This document shows positions 45,692-56,531 of a stretch of DNA of 64,000 bases, piece by piece. Each line of letters starts with the position of its first letter. Positions within the stretch are counted from its first letter, which is position 1. Under the pieces are notes generated by a model. That model was not told the origin of the DNA and ran no database searches. It worked only from the letters and a program-made list of their open reading frames with translations. The position numbers and the translations under genes are program-made. This DNA is from Incurvaria masculella (taxonomy: Eukaryota > Arthropoda > Insecta > Lepidoptera > Incurvariidae), in contig OX335647.2 of the NCBI GenBank assembly GCA_946894095.1, positions 13,162,001-13,226,000 of the forward strand. Direction: 5' to 3'.

Positions 45692-46060
45692 CTGAGGGAC
45701 ACAACCACACGCCGTCACGTCTCTGCAGGGAGAAGGCGTCCGGCGCGGTGCTATATTCAGCACGCAGGATCACGTGCCTACAGGGAGACGACCTGGTCAC
45801 TGCGCAGGATCTCCTGGATCTCACTCGTGCCTGAGTCTCAAGGAGAAGGCACCCAGTTAAGGCACAGGATATTCAGCGAAACACGAGCAGATAGGGTCAC
45901 GTCTCTCCAGAAAGTGGGCCGCCGAGCAGGATCTCCTGGCAGGCACGTATCATAGCAGGGAGTATGGACCCAGCTCGCGCCCAGGATCTGCTGCGCAAAC
46001 AAACACAAAGGATCATGCCTCTACGAGTAGGCACCCAGCCAGAAGCAGTATCTGAAAAAC
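45682..46060 (-). repeat. ~60-bp minisatellite repeating the SMG6 exon acceptor
   Basis: A GCAGGATCTCCTG-like core occurs at about 45682 (the real exon edge), 45764, 45804, 45866, 45926, 45981 and 46045. Spacing is mostly 55-64. Flanking blocks GTCACGTCTCT.CAGGGAG and GGCACCCAGC recur between cores. On the minus strand each core reads as CAG|GAGATCCTG-like, that is, an acceptor plus exon start. A further remnant (AGGGACCCAGCCACTACGCC) lies at about 47400. Confidence 0.8.
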
Positions 46061-46142
46061 ACTAGGATACGGGTCAAATATCTACACGGAGAAGATCCTA
46101 TATACATTTCAGTTGCGCAGGAGATGATTTGCGAAACCAATT

Positions 46143-47283
46143 GAATCAGGTATTTTTGAAACCCCACAACTCCACTTTTTTTACAAATTAAGGTTTTAAT
46201 GGCGTTAGACAGATGATCTACAGACGCACAGATATGTATATTTGAAACACCACAAGTCCACTCCTTTCTATACTTTTCTGACAGGTCTCTGTCTTGAGAA
46301 ATTTTTGATACCCCACAAGTGCAGTACATGTGGGATTTCCATAATTTCTCACCTGGTTAGACATGGCAATTTGATGATGCAATATCTGTAATTTCTTTCA
46401 CTTTTCTGTTGTGAAAGTTTCTTACGTTTCCCTGGTGTTGAAAAGTGCTGAAAAAAGGAAGAGACCGAAATTTTGGGGTTGCTAAGATAGCTTTTAAAAG
46501 AGTTGACCGAGTGTATCTACCAAAACAATGTGTTGAAATAATAGTCAACTGCTCTGTAAAAAATAACTTTGAACTTAAAATGATAAAAACTGAAGATATT
46601 TTTGATTTTCAACATTGGTGGCCGCATCACTATCGAAGAAGGGTAATTTCTGAAGAAACCAAAGGAAGAGCTATAGACAGGACTAGAAAACAACCATTCA
46701 ATGTTACAGATTTTAAAGAGTTTCTGTATTCCCAAGACTTCGTCGGAGCTGTTAAAACGCTCCCCTTTATCAACAACGACGTTGTGAGCACATTCAAACT
46801 ATCCAAAAATGATGCCATACCACCCATGCCGGATTTTAAAGCATACCCAGCAGGTAAAGTGCCCATACACATAAAGAAAATGGAAGATTTAAAAAAAAAC
46901 AAAAATATTTTCCAGGTGACCAAGCCGTACAAGATTTTTATAACGACATTTATAACTGGCCTACTTGCGACGGCAATGAAGGCCATTATTAAATGTTTTT
47001 GTCCTGTTTTATAATAAATATATAAACTTAAATATTTTTTTTAATTAAAAAATTTGAGAAATTTTTGAAATACCATATGTTCAAGTATTTTTAAACCTTA
47101 TTACTAAAAAACTAAAAGATTTTCAAATCTATAACTTTGGTTTTCTATTCATTTTAACTTGTACTGCATACGCCCTGAACACAGAAACAAGGTCTCCATA
47201 AATTTTTTTTCAGGGCGCAGTTTTTTTGACTTCCTGTAAAATTGAGTCCCGTGGAGATGTGGGGTTTCAATAATAACTGATTC
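46143..47283 (+). mobile_element. DNA transposon with 33-bp TIRs and AATT target duplication
   Basis: The left end (46143-46175) and the reverse complement of the right end (47251-47283) match at 30 of 33 positions: GAATCAG..., GAAACCCCACA, CTCCAC. AATT flanks it at 46139-46142 and 47284-47287, and the empty paralogue at 45144-45231 has one AATT. Subterminal copies of the TIR core (TTTGAAACACCACAAGTCCA near 46240, TACCCCACAAGTGCAGTAC near 46310) lie inside. A 4-bp duplication does not by itself fix the superfamily. It carries one ORF. Confidence 0.85.
46445..47014 (+). CDS. transposon-encoded ORF, function unknown (probable 3' part of a longer gene)
   Basis: The frame opens after TGA at 46439 and runs 189 codons to TAA (47012-47014). 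The first ATG is at 46580 (residue 46 of the open frame). The peptide contains FDFQHWWPHHYRRR, DFKEFLYSQDFVGAV, a proline-rich PPMPDFKAYPAGKVPIH and a hydrophobic C-terminus. The W/H/Y/R-rich block and the KAYPAGKVPI block remind me loosely of an unnamed insect protein family found in transposon-like loci. No catalytic triad is visible, so the transposase core may be missing and this may be its 3' exon. An AATAAA overlaps the stop (47013-47018) and would serve as a polyadenylation signal within the element. Confidence 0.55.
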   Translation: MLKKGRDRNFGVAKIAFKRVDRVYLPKQCVEIIVNCSVKNNFELKMIKTEDIFDFQHWWPHHYRRRVISEETKGRAIDRTRKQPFNVTDFKEFLYSQDFVGAVKTLPFINNDVVSTFKLSKNDAIPPMPDFKAYPAGKVPIHIKKMEDLKKNKNIFQVTKPYKIFITTFITGLLATAMKAIIKCFCPVL

Positions 47284-47350
47284 AATTATGCTCATCGATG
47301 AACCCAAAAAAAATATTTCCAAGCGCGACACTAAAAATTCGAATAATCAA

Positions 47351-48832
47351 AAGTCCTGCGCACCTCAAACACAAAATCAACGTCCGTGTATAGGAAGAAG
47401 GGACCCAGCCACTACGCCGCACGGAATTTCATAGGACTTAATAATGGGAGCAAATGACTGTCGGTGAGCTGACAGTGAGAAAAAGATCCTAATTAGTGAT
47501 TGTCTTATAAGATCTTACCTAACCTCATACTAAACATGTACAATCCCTCGTACGAGTGTGGTATACGCAGCGTGCCGACGTGGATCGATAATGATAACTC
47601 TCAACAGAACCCCGTTAGTCACTTACAAGTAATAGAAAATGGCAATAAGGGTCAGATTAACATTCCCGGTGTGCAGTCGTTAGAGATAGACTCGCTCGTA
47701 GTCGGGCATTAATTAAAACGCTTCCGCCGTCGATTAGCGTGCGCCGACAAACGAGACAAATTGAAATTATCCATCACACGCGCGCGGAGCCGCACGGAGC
47801 CGAGGATCGGTTGCAGGGTTTCAAGCGGTGAAGGAAACTGACAGGCAACATCCTTCGGTCGCTGCCCGAGCCTTCGCCTCCGCGCCGTCATCGCATACGA
47901 TCGACGTTCGATTGTAACGGTCACTCTCAAATTCTAAATCCATCTCTGTCATATTACTGACGTCTACATTGGAGTAAAACACACTGAGGAATTATTTATC
48001 TTTGTGATTTCTAATACATCAACCGGAATAATGGAGAAACTTATACTTTGCAATCAGTAGTTTCATTTTCCAAAAGTCCAAGAAGACAGTGCCATGGCGT
48101 CCATGCGAGTTGATTTCCGGTGGCTTCGCATTAAAGCAGAGGAGTTATTGCATACCTACCTACAAAAATCTACTCGCCTGCACTGAGAAAAAATCAGTGA
48201 ATCTAACTGTAACAACCATCTTGCAACGTTATAATACAGCCAAATAAGTAAATTGGTTACTCTGACTGCGTGAAACAGTTAGCCTTTAATAATAATTAAT
48301 GTTACTGTATATTGTAATTGTTTTTCAACTGTGTGCAACAACTGTTTTCTCTTACTATTTCTCTACTGTGTGAAAACTGTTTATAGCTTTAGTACTTTTT
48401 CCATTCTTACTTACGTCTTATATTTAGTAGTTTCACGGCTGATTAGTAGTCGATTTCAAAATCATCTGATCTGTCACACGTGTTATTTTCAACGAGCGGT
48501 ACTGTTCAATCCGTTAAAATAACTGTTCAATATTAACTGCTTTGACTTATTTGTAGAAACGTAACGTAATACATTAATGCTATTGAGAAAAGCTTTACCA
48601 TAAATGATTAAATTTTAACTGTGCTAAAACAGAGAACAGTCAACCAATGCGAGCACTGCTAATATCACAGATCACCAGGCGACAATAGGGCAGGGCGCAT
48701 ACCAGTGGTTTATGTTTTCTTACGCATCCTAATGTCCTAAACCAACACGCGCTAGGTATTTCAGAAAACAAATCTACTTCCAAGCCATCGCTCGGGAAAA
48801 ATTAAGCGTGCCAGCTCGCAGTGAAATTTTTT
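47351..48832. other. no gene seen
   Basis: AT-rich, presumably SMG6 intron or upstream DNA. Words such as AACTGTTYAA recur loosely at 48180-48640. No SMG6 exon was recognised. Confidence 0.4.
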
Positions 48833-49110
48833 AGGGTTTGTACCCAAAGGGTGCCAACGGAACCCTATTACTAAGCCTTCGCTGTCCGTCCGTGCGTCCG
48901 TCCGTCCGTCCGTCTGTCACAGGGCTGTATCACATGAACCGTTATAGTTAGGCAGCTGAAATTTTCAGTGTCTATTCATTTTGCCGCTATAACAACTAAT
49001 AGGTAAAATAAAAAAAATAAACATAAAGATTTACCATATTGAATGTTGTTCAATATTGTATGATGGTACGGAATTCTTAGTGTGCGAGTCCGGCTCGCAC
49101 TTGGCAGGTT
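48833..49110 (-). repeat. GACG-microsatellite repeat family, complete copy
   Basis: It runs from TTTTTTAGGGTTTGTACCCA through a (GTCC)n tract (48889-48918), CACAGGGCTGTAT and GGCAGCTGAAATTTTC to GTGCGAGTCCGGCTCGCACT plus TGGCAGGTTTT. Both termini have small hairpins. The copies at 23440 and 63510 lack one end or are reversed. Confidence 0.85.
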
Positions 49111-50155
49111 TTATTCATTTCATTTCATTTCTTTAAACTTTTTGACAAACGCTATTTTATAGCACATTCGCGCGCGGTGGCGATGTTTCGACTGTTTGGC
49201 AAACGATGCGCCGCACGATTATCATACAATTATATGGTAATTTTGACCATATAGCGGAGACGCGATATCCACCGCATGCTACTTCTCCTTCTTTACTCTT
49301 CAGTGATGTTAGCCGATTCCAATTCCATAAAATAATAAATGTGGCTCTTGAACTTATTTTGACGTGTCCAATTCACTATAAATATTTCAAAGATGCTAAA
49401 GATATAATCGACAGAAAACAATAGCAAACAAGGCGCGCATCTCAATTTAACGGGCCGCGCGGATATTGCCAATGGATACTCATCGAAACCTATCTAAATG
49501 TGTGCGCGCCATTGGGCGCTAACGAGTGCGCGTCTAACTTCGTGCTCCGTGCGTTGCACAGACACTGATTAATTGATATGGACATGGCAACTTCCGCGGA
49601 ATAATAGCCAAGAGATGGCTCGCTAGCTCTGAGTTTTGCCCTTTGCTTTGAAAACCCTTAGATGAAAACGTGGAAAAGTTTGGCATCATCGGTCTCAACG
49701 GTGATTCTCAAGTCTTCCGACTGTCAATTTTGACATGCAATGCATGGAAGTAATGTCAAATTTGGCAGTCGGAAGACTTGAGATCGGTCCAAAGACCCAA
49801 GAACTACCTTTGAATCTCCTTCTGAAGTAGCGATCGGTCAATCCGGCTCCAAAAAAGGAACAGCACACCTCTTTGGCTTTATCTACTGACATACATATTT
49901 TCATACATGCTCTACGATTACGGGTGCTGCGTATCAGACCTTTATAGCAGTAGTTTTAAAAGGCTTTAAAGATGCTAGTAAGCACATTCCTAACTATTTC
50001 TAAAATTGATTTGTAAGAATTGTTGATATTTATAACATAATTCCCTCACGATATATATAACAATGACCCATCACTTGCATTGCTATGTGGGTTCCAGTAC
50101 TCGAAAAATCAAGTGGTCTTGCTGTTTTTTTACAAGTGAATGTCGTTATCATGCT
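49111..50155. other. non-genic, contains a hairpin
   Basis: AT-rich with the inverted repeat at 49706-49783 (listed). A block at 49885-49940 (CTACTGACATACATATTTTC) is also found at 58199-58260. Confidence 0.45.
49706..49783. repeat. 31-bp inverted repeat, 16-base spacer
   Basis: Arms 49706-49736 and 49753-49783 are reverse complements with two mismatches (TCTCAAGTCTTCCGACTG...). The loop contains the palindrome TGCAATGCATG. No host repeat copy without the second arm is available here. Confidence 0.9.
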
Positions 50156-50159
50156 TGTA

Positions 50160-50330
50160 TCATCGCATTGAACCAACAATGGTCGAATCGGCAATAATTA
50201 TATTTTCATCTAGCTCAATGAAATCGTGCTATTTAAGGTGAGTTCAGGCATAGCACCCAGTTCCCATGCGTAGTGTTGAGCTAAGTAGGCGTCGTATCTA
50301 TCCATGTCGAATCACCTACAAATAAAACAA
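50160..50330 (+). repeat. SINE fragment
   Basis: CATCGCATTGAACCAACAATG, AATGGTCGAATCGGCAATAA, CACCCAGTTCCCATGCGTA and TATCCATGTCGAATCACC follow the SINE order. It is diverged and has no head. Confidence 0.7.
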
Positions 50331-51084
50331 TTTACGCAATTTAACAGTGTCCGGTGGATGATTATTTATAAAAGTTTGACGCTCTGAACCATATCATATA
50401 ATGTTTTGACAATCGTAGTAATATACCGAACAGAAATGTAAAACAGAACCGGGTTAGGATTCAACATCCATTCATTTGCATAACTTCCGCAGAATTTTTA
50501 AATATCCGTATCGTAAAAAGTCATATCGTTCGGAATTCCTTCGTTAATGACGTCTCTTTAAACCTTACTAGATGCATATGTAAACAAAGTTAGTGGGTTA
50601 AATATTACAAGTCCAAAAGCGGAATCAATTCTGATAAGATTTAATTACCGTACATATTTTAAGAGTTCGTCGACCGTGCGTTAATTGATTAAAAATATTC
50701 ATTAAGAAACCGCTTCGCAGGAAACGGTAATCGCAAAAAATCATTTTGTTATTGATAATGCGACGAGTTGACAGTGGTCATCGAACCGCGAGGCCGCGAG
50801 ACCGTGCGTCGCATCCGGCCCCGTTTAGTCATAATAACATAATGGCTAATTCATTAATTTTAACTACACATTACATATTCAAGCGCGAAGGCGACACTGT
50901 ACTACTAGGAAATAGGTATCTGCTTTCACACAGACATGATCATCATTCTATATTCTTTATGTATGTATCATCCATAGACAGTACACTGCACTCGGATTTA
51001 TCATACTCTTTTAACATTCAGTCAGTTCTACAATCACAAACAGCTTAATTTTTTCACGTCCACTTATAAACATATTTGCAATGT

Positions 51085-51225
51085 ATGCCATGTATGTATG
51101 TATAATCGACCGTGAAGCAAGGACACATTAATTAATGAAAGATCCCTGTAAAAAGAACTATTTTACGAATATACTGCAAGGCTGGACCCGAACCAGCAAA
51201 ATATACCATTCGCGGGTATTGCGTC
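51085..51225 (+). repeat. dispersed repeat, direct copy of 6600-6735
   Basis: ATGTATGTATGTATAATCGA, CCCTGTAAAAAGAACTA, GCAAGGCTGGACC and CCATTCGCGG are shared in order with 6600-6735. Confidence 0.75.
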
Positions 51226-52180
51226 TAACCAATTTCTAATTACAATTGCCGACATCCTCGTAATTATATTTTAGGATAGCCGCATAAAAAATCCGAAGAA
51301 ATTAGATAGATAGCTCAACTTGTAGCTCGAACAGTGAGAGCTACCTGCTTTTAATATCGGGATGGTTCGTGGACATTCGTACGTGTTCGCACGACTCAAA
51401 TTCGTACGAAGACGCGTTCAAATTTTGGCTAGCCTCAATATTATTCACGATTACTTCTCTACATCATTCATATACAGCAAACTGAGAAGACCTGAAAATT
51501 ATGACAAATATCACAGATAGATTTCCTTACGGCAAAAAACATAATTGTAGAGGTCTCCACAAAAAGCATTCACGAGCATCACACCGGGTCCAGCCATCGA
51601 CCGATGGACGTGATGGGTGACACAGTTCGCCTATCGACTCTCGCAAATTTATTTTAGCGCCTTAATTCTATAACCAACACATGCGCCTCAACCGTGATTG
51701 AAAACACGTCATTGGAGGGCTGCATGCGAATTAAATATCTAAATACGCCTCCGAAATGTGTAAAGCTGCACGACCGAGCGGGCGATGATGACTGCAAACG
51801 ACCTCTGCGTGGAAATAAATCTATAAATAATTATTACAAAATGTAAATCGACACGGCCGGCGCGTGCAAATTGGCCGCGAGCCTTACTCCCATCGCAATA
51901 CTGTCACAAGTGTATCGGAATGCCGGTGGATCTGACTGGAAAGTAATATGAAAGTGGCGAATTCGCCTACCGCTGGCCGATAGACACGGCGCGGGGTGCG
52001 GACACGCCCGCGCATGCGCGATGAGCGACGCGCCGGCCGTGGGAAGCTCGTGCGCGCGCAGGGTCCCGCCGCGCCGGGAGCCAGCGGCCGGCGGCGGCGT
52101 CAGCAAGGTCCACTTTATCTTCGAGGTCGACTATCGTTGCTTACCTTTCGGACGATTCATACGGCAGCAAACAGCTCATT
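51226..52180. other. non-genic, CpG pocket at 51960-52110
   Basis: AT-rich DNA then a CpG-dense pocket (GCGCGGGGTGCGGACACGCC and similar). No exon is supported. Confidence 0.4.
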
Positions 52181-52184
52181 GATG

Positions 52185-52337
52185 TTAGTCGCGGCTTATG
52201 GCGTACGCCAGACCCTCACCCAAGAGCCTATGAGCTTTATAACTTACTCGTGGCTGTGAAAACCATGCCGGCCGGTCGGGTGCTTCTTCACACCTCTTTT
52301 CCATAGTTTAACGACCCTATAGATAAAAGATCTGGAT
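52185..52337 (+). repeat. family B repeat, single arm
   Basis: TATGGCGTACGCCAGACCC, GAAAACCATGCCGGCCGGTC, GTGCTTCTTCACACC and CCCTATAGATAAAAGATCT match 3390-3595. A hAT end is inserted at its right edge. Confidence 0.8.
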
Positions 52338-52400
52338 CAGTCTTTCTCAAAGTGGGCGATAACGCCCCCTTGGGGGCGCCAGAGGCCAACAAGAGGCCGG
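52338..52400 (+). mobile_element. hAT MITE end fragment
   Basis: CAGTCTTTCTCAAAGTGGGC followed by GATAACGCCCCC is the terminal segment of the family at 19574-20105. The other end was not found, so it is truncated. It is nested in the family B repeat. Confidence 0.7.
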
Positions 52401-53232
52401 TATAACCAAAACTTTTGTTGCGGTCATGCAGAAAGTCGGCGATCCACCCACACATGTCGGGCGAAAGGCCAAAGGGGGTAGCAGTTGTTGGAAAGCAGTA
52501 CCTTGTGCCAGACCCGGTGAAATCCTTCCGCGATATCCAGACCGATAATCATACCTTCGACATATTATCAAGCGCATCACCCAATCAATTTCAGAGGTAA
52601 ACTAGGAGATCTCCAACAGATCGATTCGGATGAAAGTCGTATTGGTGATCCCTGAAGAGTTTTCTTGCTCGATACCTGAATTAATAATAACCCTAATAAA
52701 ACTAAATTACCTAAAAAATGCCAAAGGGTTCAGCTGAGGGATGATAAAACGTGTTTCGACGGACTTTAACCCGGGCGAAGCCGCGGGCACACACTGTGCT
52801 TAACAATCACGCACGATTTACCTGCGTAACGTCTGCTAACTTTGGCAATCTGGTGGGTATGCTTACTGGACACTGCTAGCTTACCAAACATTTTTATTTA
52901 TGGTGTCACCAACGGTCCTGGTCGTGACACGTCGTGCTGAACTTCACGTGACGCAACGTGCGGAAATATCCGTGTCCAGAGAGTTCCGAGAAATCTGCGG
53001 ACACCCATCGGAATCTTGCTCTTCTGGGCACTAGCCGACGTATGGCTACCTAGTACAGTACAAGTACAGACAATCTCTAAAAATAACCTAGGGCATATCA
53101 AATGTATTGATGTGGCGTGTTCTAACAATTGAGACATTCAAGGTATCAGCTGCATCGACAAGTATGTGTTTTCTAACATCTCGGCGACGACGAAATATAA
53201 AACGATTTTGTAAACTTGGCGATGCGCGATTA
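52401..53232. other. no gene seen
   Basis: Mixed composition with no supported exon or repeat. Confidence 0.4.
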
Positions 53233-53235
53233 GAA

Positions 53236-53465
53236 GGGACTCTCATCGTCTATAGATAGGACTGCATTCTTCGACAACCCTGTCCTAGCGCCGGCTAGAT
53301 TGGCGCCTACGATACGAATCCCATTTGCCACCTTCCGCGACACAGGTCTATCTCCTACGCGTCCACCCCGCGAATTCGCACCGTGGAACGTGGTCCGAGG
53401 GTCGAATTCGCCTTGGGCGCTCGGAGCTCCGAAGAACGGCGACAAATGGTCGCGGACGCACTTCC
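53236..53465 (+). other. open frame ending in a consensus donor, coding status unclear
   Basis: After TAG at 53233-53235 a plus-strand frame stays open for about 76 codons to CTTCCAG|GTAAGC (donor at about 53466). It includes APTIRIPFATFRDTG and GSNSPWALGAPKNGDKW. It is CpG-rich. The minus strand is open over much of the same stretch (ending near 53230), so the coding strand cannot be settled. It could be a first exon with untranslated sequence or a GC pocket. Confidence 0.25.
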
Positions 53466-53770
53466 AGGTAAGCGGCGATACATATTAACAACGGCGACGC
53501 GGCGCGAACCGCGTGACCTACACTCTGCGGGAACCGAACGCCACGACACCGCCGCCGTCGCCACAGCAACGCCGCGCCGCCGCCGCCACCGCGCAGGCTG
53601 CCCACTGACTACGTCGCCTTGCAATAATTATGAACCTTGATTAGAATTCTAGCAGCACACGGTACTATATCATAGGGTAGACGATTAAGATTACTCGATT
53701 CCCTAAACAATTCACACCTATGATCCGGGTAACGGTCTTTTATATATTTTTACAATACGTACAGAATAGA

Positions 53771-53796
53771 TTGGTTGTTATTATAATAACAACCAA
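53771..53796. repeat. 26-bp perfect palindrome
   Basis: TTGGTTGTTATTATAATAAC followed by AACCAA is its own reverse complement. Confidence 0.95.
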
Positions 53797-53799
53797 AGC

Positions 53800-54735
53800 A
53801 TTATATTTGTTTTATTATTGAAATTCGACTTGTGACTTTTCAGGACCGCGAATTCAAAGTTCAATTTTCTTAGTACATTTGCCTTTATACAATCTTTATC
53901 AAGCTGCTAGCCTCCCTCCCTTGTAGCATCTTCGTTTATTTTATTTTTTTACATAAAATCAGAGATGTTTATGTGCCCCCGAAACTTGATTCCCTAAGCA
54001 ATTGCTTGATTTGCTCATAATCTATAATTCAGAACTAGCAAAGCAGTTATGGTACAATAAATATATATATATATGTAAATTTGGAGGGAGAAAGAAATAC
54101 TATTTTCGATTAATTTTGAGTGCTTTAATTCCAGGGTGAAAACTTGAGCAAAATGAACCCCGACTCCTGTCATGCATGTGTGCTTAATATGGAAACCAAT
54201 AGCCGACTGGGACATTTGATTGCACGCACAATTTTACTTGAAAAAATCCCTTTCTATGCAGAAACCAATATGTTGTTCATAGTGAAATCAGGTGGTAGGT
54301 AATGCGGTGACGACGCGAGGCTGCGGCGGCAGCGGAGGCGCCCACGCCGCGTCCTTGACCGTTCAGTGACCGCGTGTACACCGCCGCTCCCTGCCGCCGT
54401 CTCCGGCGCCGCCGCCCCGCGCCGCGCCGCTCGCCACTTATGTCATAAATCGCAGCCACCGCTGCACAGTTACGCGAAGCATTAACGGGGAGTCAACTCG
54501 AATTTCGGCCGACTCCGCGAGACGAGTCACTCATCAAGAGGCCGAGTCCGTCCGCTCGAAACTTCCTGCACTGTTATTTGGGTTTTCCGAGACGGGTCCG
54601 GCGAGACGTGCGCGCCGCGCTGGTCACGTCCGCGACGACATGTCTTACTTTGGGCAAATTTGCACACGCACAAGTACGCACTCGACACAAACTGGAACAC
54701 ATACATAATTACTTGGCCGCGGGCGCAGTCTACCA
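53800..54735. other. non-genic, CpG pocket at 54290-54630
   Basis: AT-rich up to 54280, then a CpG-dense block with GCC/GCG runs. No recognisable reading frame. Confidence 0.4.
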
Positions 54736-54739
54736 TCAT

Positions 54740-54890
54740 TAGAAGTGCCCGCTCGCGTATCGGCAAAAGAAGACGTTCGCGCAATAAAGCACTCGAGTCT
54801 GTGCAACGTGGTCAGCGATGTGCACCACGGTGAACAATTCATCGAGGTCCAGGTGGAGATTAATGTGATCGCCAAACGCCATAAATTGGA
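54740..54890. other. possible coding exon, strand ambiguous
   Basis: Both strands are open with protein-like composition. The plus strand reads through VVSDVHHGEQFIEVQVEI. The minus strand, from an ATG at about 54873, reads INLHLDLDELFTVVHIADH and stops at TAA near 54740. Neither is recognised and no clear splice pair was found. Confidence 0.2.
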
Positions 54891-56531
54891 TTTAAGTGAC
54901 AGGCTTCTTCCACCGACAATGGACGCGCTTCAGTCAACTCCCAGCTCCTCCGACTGTAGCCGCGCGTACTCGTGTCCGATTCCCCGTGCCGTTCCAACAG
55001 CCGAACGCGCGGAATGAAGCACAAATGAAGCAGAATGATGTTCGTTCACCGGTCAACTCCTGGTTATCCCAGATACACACGGTCCGCGGTACAGCGGGTA
55101 AGGCTCCCGGTAATGTTGCCCTCTCGGTGTAGCTATCTGACTCGTAACCGCGAAGTGCAGGAGCCCGGCTGGTTTATTGGACGTGGCGCTAACGCTGAGT
55201 TCCTGCTCCTACTGCTGACTACTCAAAAAGTTGCACATACGTAACCACCGATGCACGGGTCATTTTATCACTGTCTATTTGTAATATTTCATGTCCGCAA
55301 TAAATGAAAATTTTGTTCACACAATTCGATAGAATAAAAAAATTCTATCTCACGGAGTGATAGAGAGAAAACATTATATCTTCAGCGTAGAGGGTAGGCA
55401 GAGGGTCACTTGGTATGTGGCAGTTTCGCAGATAAAAAAGGACCCTGTCATAATTCTGCCTCACAAATCTGTTGGAGATAAATCTCAGCGACGCCGCGAC
55501 GATCAGCATCGAATCGGCTAGACGAGACATACGTCTACGTCGGCAGCGGCGGCGGCGTGCTGCGTGCAAGTGCATGCGGCTCACGCGTGCCCGCAATTAC
55601 GTCCGCGTGCGCCGGCGCCTACTGATCGCGCCCGCGCGTTACCACTACGAAGCAGTTTCCAATTGTGTAGCCGTCTTATTTCAAGCAGAGCTGACGGTAT
55701 TGAAAACCACGGCGCGATTCTAGTGTCGCCATATCACAAAATATCCCCAAACCAATAATAATGCCCTGAAATCTCAATAAAACATTAGAGTACTGTTATT
55801 GTTGGCTAGGAATTATAAACCATCACAAAAAAGCAGACAATTTACCTGCAATCATCCGGTCACAGAATATTTGAACCACGCAACGACGGCGACGAAAGCA
55901 CCATAACGAGACTCCCGACAAATGTGGAGTTATTTCACACGCGCATCTCCCTGCCGAGAACGCGGCAGCGCGCAGGCGCGGCGCGGCGTGGGCAGACGTC
56001 CCTGGTCGCGATTACGGTCAAGTGACAAGTGCGATAAGCGTTCACCGGGGACGAGGGATTAGTATTTGTATTTGAGATCGGCCGGGGCGGCGCGTATGGG
56101 AGGCCTTGTAGGGCGGAGCCGCCGCCTCCGTTGCGCAAGGAAGGAATGCTACGCGCCCGGTAACAAATCATCGTCAGCAGGGTTGTCACTTTCAAGGGAA
56201 AAGTGCAATTATAACTTGTAACGCCTCCCGCAGTAACCAGCCTTGCACGTGCGCGGTCGCGGACAGTTTTCAGTGAGCAGGGTTTTGGCGGACACTGCGG
56301 CTCCAGAATTTCGCAGGGTACGATCTAAAATATGCTAAGCAGATAAGCTGTAGCGGCTATGTAAATGAATGGTGGTTTGTGCGAGGATGTGTCTAATAAA
56401 ACTACCGCTACTTGTGGCGTCGGACTGTACGAGCTGGGAGCGCCGGCGAGGAGCGGCACCATAGGCGCGGCGAGCCGTGCGCCGCCGCCCCGGTTTGATG
56501 CAACATTTCTTCTATTCAATCGCTATTTTTG
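54891..56531. other. non-genic with CpG-rich pockets
   Basis: Pockets at 55480-55640 and 55930-56140 are CpG-dense and separated by AT-rich DNA. They could mark promoters. No exon was resolved. Confidence 0.35.

Noticed and set aside
45760..46050. Additional SMG6 coding exons
   Set aside because: The repeat cores resemble the exon start, but the frames diverge after a few codons and contain stops. They are minisatellite copies.
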